From Curvibacter sp. (lineage in GTDB: Bacteria; Pseudomonadota; Gammaproteobacteria; Burkholderiales; Burkholderiaceae_C), in contig REAW01000006.1 in NCBI GenBank assembly GCA_004293725.1, forward strand, positions 124,001 through 188,000: DNA of 64,000 nt. Direction: 5' to 3'. The notes beneath the pieces were generated by a model. It had not been told where the DNA came from. It saw nothing but the letters and a program-made list of their open reading frames with translations, and searched no databases. Below are positions 1 through 9,170 of this stretch, piece after piece. How positions within the stretch are numbered: the stretch's first letter is position 1; each line of letters begins with the position of its first letter. Both the position numbers and the translations under genes were made by a program.

Positions 1-571
1 GGTTGACCTTTTCCAGTGCCAGCACAGGCGCGCCACGCAGATCATCGATCCACTGCACGGTGCCGTCCACGATGGCCAACTCGGACTGCGCAAACAGCCA
101 GTCAAGGGCAGGGCTGTCTTCACTGCTTCCCTCCGGTAGCGGCATACCCGCAATCCACAACCGGCCATCGGCCGTGCGGCGGATAGCCAGGACCGGCTTG
201 GCAATGTAGAGCTGCTCCACCCCCATGCGCAAAAGAGAGTGGGGTGAAAGTGCGGCCTGGATGGATGGCAACACCAAGGCATCGCGACCCTGCAGGTCCA
301 GCAAGCGCACTTGGGTCAGTTCAATGGAGGGAATCAGGCCATTGGAAATGGCGGCAATACCGCCGATCTGCACCGGGATTCCCAGTACGGCAGAGGCCCG
401 TTGTTCCAGCCATGGGCGAAGTTCGCCGATTCGGGGCACAATCCAAAAATGCAGCCCCGCCCAAGTCAAGCCCATTACCAACCAAGCAGCTAACAACAAG
501 CGTAGCGCCCACTTTGCAGTCATAGCAGACGCTTTGAGCCAGAGCGAGGGAGCGGGTGTCAAATCATTCAT
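1..571 (-). CDS. YhdP family (TIGR02099-type) membrane-anchored protein, N-terminal part
   Basis: The minus-strand frame is open from an ATG at 571 to the window edge, so only about 190 N-terminal residues are visible and the gene continues to the left. The product starts with a short cytoplasmic stretch, one hydrophobic segment (about residues 20-45, LRLLLAAWLVMGLTWAGL), and then a soluble region rich in beta-strand-like sequence (IPVQIGGIAA, IPSIELTQVRLLD), the N-terminal layout of YhdP/AsmA-like proteins. These are inner-membrane-anchored periplasmic bridge proteins implicated in phospholipid transport to the outer membrane. A YhdP-type gene divergent from glnE is common in Burkholderiales. 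An alternative ATG at 523 (MTAKWALR) would leave more room for the divergent promoter. Confidence 0.8.
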   Translation of the reverse strand, partial: MNDLTPAPSLWLKASAMTAKWALRLLLAAWLVMGLTWAGLHFWIVPRIGELRPWLEQRASAVLGIPVQIGGIAAISNGLIPSIELTQVRLLDLQGRDALVLPSIQAALSPHSLLRMGVEQLYIAKPVLAIRRTADGRLWIAGMPLPEGSSEDSPALDWLFAQSELAIVDGTVQWIDDLRGAPVLALEKVN

Positions 572-598
572 CGTGCTATCGGGACTATGTCAGGAATT

Positions 599-3313
599 AT
601 GACCCGCATTGAGCAGCCGCCTCGCTCCGAGGGTTCTCGCTTTGGCCAGCGTATCCGCCGCCGTTATGCTGACCAATTGCACCTCTGTCACAACAGCGCA
701 CTTCAACGCCCGCAGCTACAGGACCTGCTACAGACCCTGCTTGATCAAGGGTTCGACGCTAGCGCGGCCTTGCGCATGACGCGCCAGCTTGCAATGGAGC
801 GGCTCTTGCGCCTCGACTGCGAGGAGCAGGCGACCCTGAGCGACGTGACGCGCGTGATGACTGAACTAGCAGAAATGGCTTTGGATCTGGCCTACCAGCA
901 CAGCTATGCAGCGCTGGAGCAGCAACACGGCAGCCCGCGTACACCCCAGGGAGAGTTTTGCCAGCTGTGCATCATTGGGATGGGCAAGCTGGGGGCGCGA
1001 GAACTCAATGTGTCCAGCGACATTGACCTGATTTACGTCTATGACCAGGACGGGGAAACCTCTGGTACCAGCGCGGGCCGAGGTCGCATTTCTAACCAGG
1101 AGTTTTTTGCCAAAATGGTCAAGGCCATTTTTGCGTTGGTGGGAGACACTACTGAGCATGGCCTGGTGTTCCGGGTGGACTTGGCGCTGCGGCCGAATGG
1201 CAACTCGGGTCCCCCGGCAGTTTCGCTGGGCGCGCTGGAAGAATACTTCCACGTGCAGGGGCGCGAATGGGAGCGTTTTGCGTGGCTCAAGAGCCGGGTG
1301 GTGGCGCCAGCCCAGGCGATTGGTTCTGCCTGTGCACAACAGTTGCGCGGGCTGGTTGTCCCTTTCGTGTTCCGCCGTTATTTGGACTACAACGTGTTCG
1401 ACTCCCTGCGCGGACTGCACCGCCAGATTCGTGACCACGCAGCCAAACGCAGTGCTGGGCGCCCCGAGCGCAGCAACGATGTGAAGCTTTCGCGCGGGGG
1501 TATCCGCGAGATCGAATTTACGGTCCAACTGCTGCAGGTGGTCCGCGGTGGCCAGTATCCTGAGCTGCGCACCCGCCCCACCGTAAGTGCATTGCAGCGT
1601 TTGGTACGTGCCGGACTGATGACGCAGGCCACCGCCGATGGGCTGACCTTGGCCTATGTCTTCTTGCGCCAGGTGGAGCACCGCATCCAGTACCTCGACG
1701 ATCAGCAGACCCACGTGCTTCCAACGAGTGAGGCCGACCTGCAATGGATTGCCCAAACTTTGGACTTGCCAGACAGCACCGCTTTGCTGCAGGAGCTCGA
1801 CAAACACCGCGAGCTGGTAGCCCAAGAGTTTGACTCCCTGCTGGGCGGTACCCAGACCGAATGCCGTGGCTGCACTGGTAAGAGCGGTTCAAGTACTCTT
1901 TCCTCGGACTTGGATGCCGTGCTGGAGCAACTGGAAGGTCGCTTCAAAGAACGCATTGCGTTGTGGCGTGACCACCCGCGTGTACTGGCCCTGAAGGATG
2001 AGTCGCGCTTGCGATTGGGGCGACTGGTGCAACGTACGGCCCTGTGGCTACGCGAAGGTAACGTCAACGAGGAAGCTTGTGTGCGCTTGGCCGACTGGAT
2101 CGAGCCGCTGCTACGCCGCGAAAGCTACCTTGCCATGCTGCTTGAGCGGCCCAAGGTGCACGAACGCTTGCTGCGCATGCTGGGCACTGCGCGCTGGCCC
2201 GCCCGTTACCTGCTCAAGCACCCCGGCGTAATTGACGAATTGGCCAGCAACGCCATATTGGAAGAACGTTTTGACCCGATTGCTTTCGAAGGTGACTTGG
2301 AAAGGCGCATGGCTGCACTGAAAGGCAGCGCCGAAGACGACGACGAAGCGCTGCTGAACCTGCTGCGCCGCGCCCACCATGCGGAAGTTTTCCGCATCCT
2401 GACACGTGATGTGGAGGGTCGCTTGACCGTGGAGCAAGTGGCAGACGACTTGAGCGCGCTGGCCGAGGCCGTTCTGCGCACCACAACCCGCTGGTGCTGG
2501 GGTCGCTTGAAGGCGCGCCACCGCGACGAACCACAGTTCGGCATGATTGCTTACGGAAAGCTCGGTGGCAAGGAGTTGGGCTATGGCTCTGACCTGGACA
2601 TCGTTTTCCTCTACGACGACGAGGACGAGCGTTCTGGCGAAATTTACGCCGCGCTGGTGCGCAAACTCATCAACTGGCTCACGGTCAAGACCGGTGAGGG
2701 CGATCTCTACGAAATTGACACTGCGCTGCGGCCCAACGGCAGTTCTGGTTTGCTGGTCACAAGTTTCCAGGCTTATGCCAACTACCAGGAGCAACGCGGC
2801 AGCAACACAGCCTGGACCTGGGAACACCAGGCCATGACACGTGCGCGCTGTGTACTTGGAACAGCCAGCCTGCAACAGCGCTTTGACACCGTGCGCGACA
2901 ACGTGATCCGCACCCCACGTGACGCCATTGCCCTGCAGCTGGAAATCGAAGCCATGCGCGCAAAAGTGCGCAGTGCCCATGCGGACAAGGACGGGCAATT
3001 CGACGTCAAGCACAGCGCGGGGGGTATGGTGGACATCGAGTTTGCGGTGCAGTACTTGCTGCTGGCGCATGGTCAGCACCATCCGGAACTGCTGCCCAAT
3101 GTAGGCAATATTGCACTGCTTCAGCGTGCCCAAGACTGCGGCCTACTGCCCACGCCCCTGGGAGAAAACGCCGCCTTGGCCTACCGCCAGTTGCGTCTAT
3201 TGCAACACCGCGCCAGACTCAATGAGGAACCCACCCAGGTAGCGCCAGACTCGGTCGCAAGCGAGCGTGCTGCAGGGCTTGCTTTGTGGGCTGCCGTGTT
3301 TGCGCACGAATGA
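599..3313 (+). CDS. glnE: Bifunctional glutamine synthetase adenylyltransferase/deadenylyltransferase
   Basis: GlnE adenylylates and deadenylylates glutamine synthetase in response to PII, setting nitrogen assimilation. The ~904-residue product has the expected full length and two nucleotidyltransferase halves. The N-terminal deadenylylase half has SSDIDLIYVYD near residue 141; the C-terminal adenylylase half has GSDLDIVFLYDDE near residue 663. Each carries the G-S-D-x-D metal-binding pattern. Conserved GlnE strings such as LSRGGIREIEF and HSAGGMVDIEF are also present. An in-frame ATG at 587 is an alternative start; neither has a convincing ribosome binding site. The gene is divergent from the yhdP-type gene. 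Confidence 0.96.
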   Translation: MTRIEQPPRSEGSRFGQRIRRRYADQLHLCHNSALQRPQLQDLLQTLLDQGFDASAALRMTRQLAMERLLRLDCEEQATLSDVTRVMTELAEMALDLAYQHSYAALEQQHGSPRTPQGEFCQLCIIGMGKLGARELNVSSDIDLIYVYDQDGETSGTSAGRGRISNQEFFAKMVKAIFALVGDTTEHGLVFRVDLALRPNGNSGPPAVSLGALEEYFHVQGREWERFAWLKSRVVAPAQAIGSACAQQLRGLVVPFVFRRYLDYNVFDSLRGLHRQIRDHAAKRSAGRPERSNDVKLSRGGIREIEFTVQLLQVVRGGQYPELRTRPTVSALQRLVRAGLMTQATADGLTLAYVFLRQVEHRIQYLDDQQTHVLPTSEADLQWIAQTLDLPDSTALLQELDKHRELVAQEFDSLLGGTQTECRGCTGKSGSSTLSSDLDAVLEQLEGRFKERIALWRDHPRVLALKDESRLRLGRLVQRTALWLREGNVNEEACVRLADWIEPLLRRESYLAMLLERPKVHERLLRMLGTARWPARYLLKHPGVIDELASNAILEERFDPIAFEGDLERRMAALKGSAEDDDEALLNLLRRAHHAEVFRILTRDVEGRLTVEQVADDLSALAEAVLRTTTRWCWGRLKARHRDEPQFGMIAYGKLGGKELGYGSDLDIVFLYDDEDERSGEIYAALVRKLINWLTVKTGEGDLYEIDTALRPNGSSGLLVTSFQAYANYQEQRGSNTAWTWEHQAMTRARCVLGTASLQQRFDTVRDNVIRTPRDAIALQLEIEAMRAKVRSAHADKDGQFDVKHSAGGMVDIEFAVQYLLLAHGQHHPELLPNVGNIALLQRAQDCGLLPTPLGENAALAYRQLRLLQHRARLNEEPTQVAPDSVASERAAGLALWAAVFAHE

Positions 3314-3342
3314 TGTGATTCACCCGATTCGTACTGAACCGC

Positions 3343-4206
3343 ATGCATGCTTTTTTGTGGATGACCGGTGCGCTAGCCTCCTTTTGCCTGATGGCCATTG
3401 CAGGACGGGAGCTAGTGGGTGGCATCGGTACGTTCCAAATTTTGTTTTCGCGTAGCGTGATCGGTCTTGCGATAGTGAGCATCCTCATCTGGAACAGCGG
3501 GCGTCCACAATTGTTCCATACCCAGCGCTTAGGCCTCCATGTGGGGCGCAACCTGTTTCACTTTGTGGGTCAATACGGCTGGTTTTTGGGTCTTGGTCTC
3601 ATGCCTCTGGCTAACGTGTTTGCATTGGAATTCACCACACCAATGTGGACCCTTTTGGTGGCAGCACTGTTCCTAAAGGAATCCTTGACACTGCGCAAGG
3701 TTGTGGCAATAGGACTAAGTTCACTGGGGGTCTATTTGATTCTGAAACCTGGTGGCGACATTGTGAAGTTGGCTTCGCTGATTGTGCTGGGCGCGGCGGT
3801 CTGCTATGCGATTTCGCACGTCGCCACCAAATCACTTTCCACCACCGAAGATCCGCTGACCGTGTTGTTTTACATGTGCCTGGTGCAACTACCGCTGGGC
3901 CTGCTGCTGGGGGCCCCTGGCTTTGTAGCGCCTTCGCCGATGCAATGGCTGTGGTTAACTGCGATTGGCCTCACCGCCCTCACTGCCCACTTTTCAATGA
4001 TGCAGGCCATGAAAACTGCAGAGGTCAGTGTGGTAGTCACCCTGGACTTTTTGCGTCTGCCGTTGATCGGCGCACTGGGATTGGTTTTCTATGGAGAGGA
4101 ATTCAGGCCGATGCTGCTGGTTGGGGCTGCGCTCATGCTGGGGGGCAACCTCGTCAACGTCTACAAATCGCCAGTTCGCAGCACCCAGGAACCCAAATCC
4201 GGCTAG
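3343..4206 (+). CDS. DMT superfamily (EamA-type) transporter
   Basis: A 287-residue, very hydrophobic protein with about ten predicted membrane segments arranged as two EamA repeats (roughly residues 5-130 and 140-275). EamA/RhaT proteins export or import small metabolites; the substrate cannot be read from sequence. The early motif TGALASFCLMAIAGREL and the helix GLMPLANVFALEFTTPMW are typical of this family. The ORF starts 29 bp after glnE and its stop overlaps the stop of the convergent rfaE2 gene by 4 bp. Confidence 0.85.
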   Translation: MHAFLWMTGALASFCLMAIAGRELVGGIGTFQILFSRSVIGLAIVSILIWNSGRPQLFHTQRLGLHVGRNLFHFVGQYGWFLGLGLMPLANVFALEFTTPMWTLLVAALFLKESLTLRKVVAIGLSSLGVYLILKPGGDIVKLASLIVLGAAVCYAISHVATKSLSTTEDPLTVLFYMCLVQLPLGLLLGAPGFVAPSPMQWLWLTAIGLTALTAHFSMMQAMKTAEVSVVVTLDFLRLPLIGALGLVFYGEEFRPMLLVGAALMLGGNLVNVYKSPVRSTQEPKSG

Positions 4207-4697
4207 TGCGCTCGGATACGTTGCACCAGCTTGGTGGTGGAGTATCCCTGCACAAACGGTAATGCCATCGCTCGCCCACCCCAGGTTTTCATCAGCGCGG
4301 TTTCAGCAAGTTTGTCCATGTCGTAATCGCCGCCTTTGACAAGAATGTCGGGGCGAATACGCGCAATGATCTCGACAGGAGTGTCCTCGGCAAACCAGGT
4401 CACCATACTCACAGCCTCCTGGCTGGCCATGACGATGGCGCGGTCGGCCTCGGCATTGAGCGGTCGGTCTTCACCTTTTCCCAAGCGTTTGACCGAGGCG
4501 TCGGTATTCAGCGCCACGATGAGGCTGGCGCCCAACATGCGCGCCTGTGCCAGGTACATCACGTGACCACGGTGCAGCACATCAAAAACCCCATTGGTGA
4601 ACACCCACGGGCGGGGCAGGGATTTCAGACCCGCCTCCAGCGTGCGGGCATCCACTATTTTTTGAAGAAATACCGGGGCTTGGTCGATAGAAGACAT
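4203..4697 (-). CDS. rfaE2: D-glycero-beta-D-manno-heptose 1-phosphate adenylyltransferase
   Basis: This is the stand-alone cytidylyltransferase-fold domain that makes ADP-heptose for the LPS inner core. In E. coli the same activity is the C-terminal half of HldE; beta-proteobacteria often encode the two halves separately. The product of about 164 residues shows the nucleotidyltransferase HxGH motif (FDVLHRGH), the KGGDYD string and the C-terminal YSTTKLVQRIR signature. The reading frame is open further upstream, but ATG 4697 (MSSIDQAPVF) gives a family-sized protein, and longer starts would overlap the divergent gene. Confidence 0.9.
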   Translation of the reverse strand: MSSIDQAPVFLQKIVDARTLEAGLKSLPRPWVFTNGVFDVLHRGHVMYLAQARMLGASLIVALNTDASVKRLGKGEDRPLNAEADRAIVMASQEAVSMVTWFAEDTPVEIIARIRPDILVKGGDYDMDKLAETALMKTWGGRAMALPFVQGYSTTKLVQRIRAH

Positions 4698-4761
4698 GCG
4701 GGCAATGCTAGCAGCTTGGTGAAGCACCTTCGTGCGCGCATTGCATAATTCTCCCACTACC

Positions 4762-5991
4762 ATGCACCTTGTACCCGTCAATATTGAGTCCATTCGCATT
4801 GGACAGCCATTGCCCTTTCCTTTGGTAGACAAGGACGGCATCCTGCTGGCCAAAAAATCGTTTGTCATTCCGTCGCGCCGCGAGCTTGATGAAATTTCCC
4901 ACCGGGGTGGCGGGCTTTTTATTGATGTGGCGGACTCCGAAGCACACCACCGTGCCTACGTTGAGCGACTCTACGACCTTGTGCGTGAAGATAAGTCGCT
5001 GGGTGAAATCGCAGGCGCCAAGATATCGGGCGAATCGGCCAGCGATCGCGTTGCCGAACAAGACGACCGAATGGACTGGCTGGACTTGCAAGAAGTGGCG
5101 AATTCGCTGTTGCGCGAATCTCAGCCTGCGATGTTTCGTGATCGCTTGGTCCGCCTGCAGCGCCAGCTGCTGCGCAATATGCAGCGCAACGCTGACGGCA
5201 CCTTGTTCGCACTGATTTATTTGTCAGCCACCGATACCCGCAGGTACAGCGCAACCCATGCCATGTTGGTCAGCGTGATGTGCAACTTGGCCGCCAAAGA
5301 AGTGCTGAACTGGTCTGAAGCTGATCAAATCTTGGTGTTGCAAGCTGCATTGACCATGAACATTGGCATGACTGACCTCCAAGATCGCCTGGCGGTTCAG
5401 CTCGAGCCGCCGACTGCAACACAACGCGCGGGCATCGACGACCATGCAGAACGTTCAGCCCAGATACTGCAGAACATGGGCGTAGGCGATCAAGATTGGC
5501 TCGCGGTGGTGCGTGACCATCACCGCCAAGCCCCGGGCCGTTTGGCCGACCGAACACGCTCACAGCGCTTGGCCCGCCTGATCCAGCGGGCTGACATGTT
5601 CGCAGCACGCTTGGCACCGCGCGCCGCCAGGGTGCCTTTGGCACCCGCTGCGGCTATGCAAGCCTGCTACTTTGATGAAGCAAAAGCGATTGACGAAGCC
5701 GGTGCAGCGCTTATCAAGGCCGTTGGTATATACCAACCGGGCTCCTATGTGCGACTGGCAACCAGTGAAATTGCCATTGTGATCAAGCGGGGCCCTAACA
5801 CCACCACCCCGCGCGTTGCGGTGCTGGTGAACCGTAGCGGCATGCCTACTGTGGAACCCACTATTCGCGACTCTGGCGTCAAAGAGCACCGCATTGTGGC
5901 AAGCGTAGCGCACCGCGATGTGAAGGTTCAGATCAACTTGGAGCGGCTATTGCCGCTCACAGCGGTACCCGTTTCAGATCGACCGTGGTGA
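4762..5991 (+). CDS. Degenerate HD-GYP-like domain protein
   Basis: A 409-residue soluble protein. The N-terminal ~110 residues (VNIESIRIGQPLPFPLVDKDG...) resemble the domain that often precedes bacterial HD-GYP phosphodiesterases. The middle (about residues 160-260) follows the HD-GYP helical pattern: a first His (YSATHAMLVS), a later His (DDHAERSAQIL, near 227) and RDHHRQ near 252. However, the metal-binding His-Asp pair is replaced by Met-Asn (TMNIGM, near 198) and no GYP motif is seen after the HH. It is therefore probably a catalytically dead relative acting as a c-di-GMP receptor or scaffold; that role is inference. The upstream in-frame ATG at 4732 is less likely because it lies close to the divergent rfaE2 start. 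Confidence 0.7.
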   Translation: MHLVPVNIESIRIGQPLPFPLVDKDGILLAKKSFVIPSRRELDEISHRGGGLFIDVADSEAHHRAYVERLYDLVREDKSLGEIAGAKISGESASDRVAEQDDRMDWLDLQEVANSLLRESQPAMFRDRLVRLQRQLLRNMQRNADGTLFALIYLSATDTRRYSATHAMLVSVMCNLAAKEVLNWSEADQILVLQAALTMNIGMTDLQDRLAVQLEPPTATQRAGIDDHAERSAQILQNMGVGDQDWLAVVRDHHRQAPGRLADRTRSQRLARLIQRADMFAARLAPRAARVPLAPAAAMQACYFDEAKAIDEAGAALIKAVGIYQPGSYVRLATSEIAIVIKRGPNTTTPRVAVLVNRSGMPTVEPTIRDSGVKEHRIVASVAHRDVKVQINLERLLPLTAVPVSDRPW

Positions 5992-6840
5992 GGCAGGTTC
6001 CAGATTGGGACCCAAATCGCGAGCCAGCTCCTTGCGGAATTTATTGAGCTCTTGCACCGTCGAAAAACTACGCTCCATGAGCAAGCTCATGTTGTGCAAA
6101 ATGCGTTCCACCACCTTGGTTTCCCAGACCGCATCAAAGTTGATTTGTTTGTCCAGCCAGTGCTCTAGCCACTCCGGGTTGGGCAAACGGCTTTGGACCG
6201 TGTCCTGCGGAAACAGCGCCTTGTTGACATGCAAATTGGTGGGATGCAAGGCCTGAGCGGTGCGGCGCGCACTGGCCATCAGCACGCCCACCTTGGCAAA
6301 AGCAGACTTTGCTTCTACCCCAAACTTGCCGATGGCACGCTTCATGTAGCGCAGATAGGCCCCACCATGACGAGCTTCGTCTTGGCTTAGTTTGGTGTAG
6401 ATGGCCTTGATAACTGGCTCGGTGTGCCACTCGCTGGCACGGCGATACCAATGGTTGAGCCTGATTTCGCCGCAGAAGTGGAGCATCAGGGTTTCCAGCA
6501 CCGGCGCCGGGTCGAACTCAAAGCGCACCGCATGCAGCTCCTCCTCTGTGGGAACCATATCGGGGCGGAAACGTCGCAGGTACTCCATGAGGACCAATGA
6601 ATGCTTCTGTTCTTCAAAAAACCAGATCGACATAAAGGCCGAAAAGTCACTATCGCCCCGGTTGTCGCGCAAAAACATCTCGGTGGCGGGCAGGGCTGCC
6701 CACTCGGTGATGGCATTCATCTTGATCGTGGCGGCTTGCTCATCCGATAGATTCTCCCCTTCAAAGGACGCCCAAGGGATGTCCTTGTCCATGTCCCAAC
6801 GGACCGATTCCAGCTGTTTGAAGAGTTCAGGGTAAAGCAT
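5974..6840 (-). CDS. Ferritin-like diiron protein (acyl-ACP desaturase-like fold)
   Basis: A 288-residue protein with two carboxylate-bridged diiron half-sites. The first is a Glu in AITEWAALPATE followed by EEQKHS near residue 75; the second is a Glu in FCGEIRLNHWYRRAS followed by DEARHG near 153. The repeated ExxH pattern and spacing match the ferritin-like superfamily branch that includes type 2 fatty acid desaturases and related oxygenases. The substrate is unknown. ATG 6840 has AAGG upstream and was preferred over a longer in-frame start at 6930. The gene ends convergently with the HD-GYP-like gene (18 bp overlap) and is divergent from the lipid-modification cluster, which fits a lipid substrate but does not prove it. 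Confidence 0.75.
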   Translation of the reverse strand: MLYPELFKQLESVRWDMDKDIPWASFEGENLSDEQAATIKMNAITEWAALPATEMFLRDNRGDSDFSAFMSIWFFEEQKHSLVLMEYLRRFRPDMVPTEEELHAVRFEFDPAPVLETLMLHFCGEIRLNHWYRRASEWHTEPVIKAIYTKLSQDEARHGGAYLRYMKRAIGKFGVEAKSAFAKVGVLMASARRTAQALHPTNLHVNKALFPQDTVQSRLPNPEWLEHWLDKQINFDAVWETKVVERILHNMSLLMERSFSTVQELNKFRKELARDLGPNLEPASPRSI

Positions 6841-7052
6841 GGGGACCTTCCAGTTCCAATTTCGCGAGATTTTAGACGGACCATATGTCGTGGCGTTGAC
6901 AGTCGCGTGACGCCTCCATGCGAATTGCAAGGCTATTTAAAGATCCTCAAAAAATAGAACTCTTTACAACGAAAAAATACTATGCAGTCACTAAAATACT
7001 GTATAGTTCAAATCATTCTTTGTTGTCACGGCTATTCCGTATCAATTTTTTT

Positions 7053-8345
7053 ATGAAAATCGCCATCGTTGGTTCCGGCATTTCTGGCCTTGCAGTCGCC
7101 CATAGGCTGCGCGACCAGGCCGACATCACCTTGTTTGAGGCCGGCGACTATTTCGGCGGCCACACCCACACGGTGGACGTCACGCTACCCGGCCCCAACG
7201 GAATCGTTACCCACGGGGTCGATACCGGCTTTCTAGTGTTCAACGAGCGAACCTACCCCAATTTGATCGCGTTGTTTGCCGAGTTGGGCGTAGATACTGC
7301 AAAGTCCGACATGTCTTTCTCGGTACAGGTGCCGGGTGCCAAGGCTGGCGGTCCCTTGGAGTGGAGCGGCTCCTCGCTCAGTACGGTGTTTGCCCAACGC
7401 AGCAATTTGGTGAATCCGCGCTTTTTACGCATGCTGCGCGATGTCCTACGTTTCAACCAATTGGCAACCGAGATTGCGGTGCGCAATGCAGAAGTAGAAC
7501 TGATGCTGCCATTGAGCACATTTCTGCGCCAGCACCAGTTGAGCGATGAGTTTCGTGACTGGTATTTTTTGCCCATGTTGGGATGCATCTGGAGCTGCCC
7601 GACCGACCAAATGCTTCAGTTTCCAGTGGCCACCATGATCCGCTTCTGCCACAACCACGGCTTGATCCAAGTCAGCAACCGCCCCCAGTGGTGGACCGTC
7701 ACCGGCGGCGCTAAACACTATGTCGAAAAAATCGTCGCCCACGTGCAGGACAAACGTCTGAACACTCCAGTACAGGCAATCAAACGCACGCCCAACGGCG
7801 TTCAAGTCACTTCCAATGGCCAAACAGAGCACTTTGACAAGGTGGTGCTAGCCAGCCATTCTGACCAGTCGCTTGCGCTGCTGTCCGACGCTACGGCCCT
7901 GGAACGATCCACTTTGGGTGCAATTCGTTACCAGGCCAACCGCGCGGTGCTGCACACAGACACCTCGGTTCTGCCGCGCCAGCGACGTGCATGGGCCGCA
8001 TGGAACTACGAGCGCGGTGCAAGCGACTCGCAAGAAGCCACTCGGGTTTGCCTCCACTACCTTCTCAACATGCTGCAACCCCTGCCTTTTGCACAAAGCG
8101 TGGTGGTATCCCTGAATCCGGTCCGTGAGATTGCGCCAGAGCGTGTACACCACAGCTTTGACTACGCCCACCCCGTATTTGACCTTGCCGCCATACAGGC
8201 GCAGGGACAAGTCCCTGCATTGCAAGGCCAGCACCACACCTATTTTTGCGGTGCCTGGACTGGCTACGGCTTTCACGAGGATGGCCTGAAATCCGGCCTC
8301 CATGTGGCCCGCCTCTTGCAAGAGTTACTGTCGGCACCGGCTTAA
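7053..8345 (+). CDS. FAD-dependent amine-oxidase-like oxidoreductase of the cyclopropane-lipid cluster
   Basis: A 430-residue flavoprotein with an N-terminal Rossmann dinucleotide motif (IAIVGSGISGLAVAHRL, residues 3-19) and a C-terminal FAD-contact region (YFCGAWTGYGFHEDGLKSG). It belongs to the NAD(P)-binding amine oxidase/desaturase group that is habitually encoded beside DUF1365 and Cfa-type methyltransferase genes. The real start is ATG 7053; the frame runs upstream through an AT-rich leader. It is the first gene of a + strand series running to 14134, so it probably carries the cluster promoter in the AT-rich 6841-7052 interval. The exact reaction, probably oxidation of a modified acyl chain, is inferred from neighbours. 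Confidence 0.85.
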   Translation: MKIAIVGSGISGLAVAHRLRDQADITLFEAGDYFGGHTHTVDVTLPGPNGIVTHGVDTGFLVFNERTYPNLIALFAELGVDTAKSDMSFSVQVPGAKAGGPLEWSGSSLSTVFAQRSNLVNPRFLRMLRDVLRFNQLATEIAVRNAEVELMLPLSTFLRQHQLSDEFRDWYFLPMLGCIWSCPTDQMLQFPVATMIRFCHNHGLIQVSNRPQWWTVTGGAKHYVEKIVAHVQDKRLNTPVQAIKRTPNGVQVTSNGQTEHFDKVVLASHSDQSLALLSDATALERSTLGAIRYQANRAVLHTDTSVLPRQRRAWAAWNYERGASDSQEATRVCLHYLLNMLQPLPFAQSVVVSLNPVREIAPERVHHSFDYAHPVFDLAAIQAQGQVPALQGQHHTYFCGAWTGYGFHEDGLKSGLHVARLLQELLSAPA

Positions 8346-8349
8346 AAGC

Positions 8350-9141
8350 ATGATCGATCCAATACCTGCACACCCAGCGCACGCTGCGGCCCTTTTGGGT
8401 TTTGGCACGGTACGCCATACGCGGCTGCGCCCTGTGCGCAATGCCTTTTCATATGGCACCTATTTCTTGATGCTTCCCATGCGCAGCCTGCAGCTTCATG
8501 GCCCTGGTGCACTGGCCCGCAACCGCTGGGCACCCTTGAGTTTTTTTGACCGGGACCACGGAGACGGTCGCGAACCCACCCAAGGCGGAGCACTGGCTTG
8601 GCTGGATGCACTGCTGCATTCCGAAGGGATTCACGACGCCGATGGCGAGGCTTGGCTTCATTGCTACCCACGTGTATTGGGATTCACCTTCAAACCGGTA
8701 AGTTTTTGGTATTGCCATCGCGCCGATGGCAGCCTGCGCACGATCGTGGTGGAAGTGAATAACACCTTTGGCGAGCGCCACTGCTACCTCTTGGATCAGC
8801 CCCGCTATGGCGCAGAGTTACGTGCCAACAAGGTGTTCCATGTCTCTCCGTTTTGCCCCGTCGAAGGGGGCTACCGCTTTCGCTTCATGCTGACCGCAGA
8901 TCTCCATCGCACGGTCGCGCGCATTGACTACGATGATCCACAGGGCCCGCTGCTGGAGACCAGTGTGAGCGGCAAACTGCAAGCTCTGAGCCGCCAAAGC
9001 GTGCGCCGTGCGCTGTGGAGCTACCCTGCCATGACCCTGGGCGTGGTCGCGCGCATCCATTGGCAGGCACTCAAGCTTTGGCTCCAGCGCGTACCTTTTT
9101 TTCGCAAGCCCTTGCCCCCTGTCACCCTAACCACCCGTTAA
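8350..9141 (+). CDS. DUF1365 domain-containing protein
   Basis: A 263-residue DUF1365 protein recognised from the opening GFGTVRHTRLRPVRNAFSYG, followed by FFDRDHGDGR and the HCYPRVLGFTFKPVSFWYCHR block typical of the family. No catalytic residues are established for DUF1365. Its persistent linkage to FAD oxidoreductase and Cfa genes suggests a role in modifying membrane fatty acids. It begins 4 bp after the oxidoreductase stop, consistent with translational coupling. The upstream in-frame ATG at 8302 would overlap the previous gene. Confidence 0.88.
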   Translation: MIDPIPAHPAHAAALLGFGTVRHTRLRPVRNAFSYGTYFLMLPMRSLQLHGPGALARNRWAPLSFFDRDHGDGREPTQGGALAWLDALLHSEGIHDADGEAWLHCYPRVLGFTFKPVSFWYCHRADGSLRTIVVEVNNTFGERHCYLLDQPRYGAELRANKVFHVSPFCPVEGGYRFRFMLTADLHRTVARIDYDDPQGPLLETSVSGKLQALSRQSVRRALWSYPAMTLGVVARIHWQALKLWLQRVPFFRKPLPPVTLTTR

Positions 9142-9170
9142 CTTCGTTTGTCCGACCGTGTGAGAAGTCC

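Noticed and set aside
2111-3133. 340-codon minus-strand frame inside glnE
   Set aside because: Shadow of the glnE C-terminal half; no independent start context or recognisable domain.
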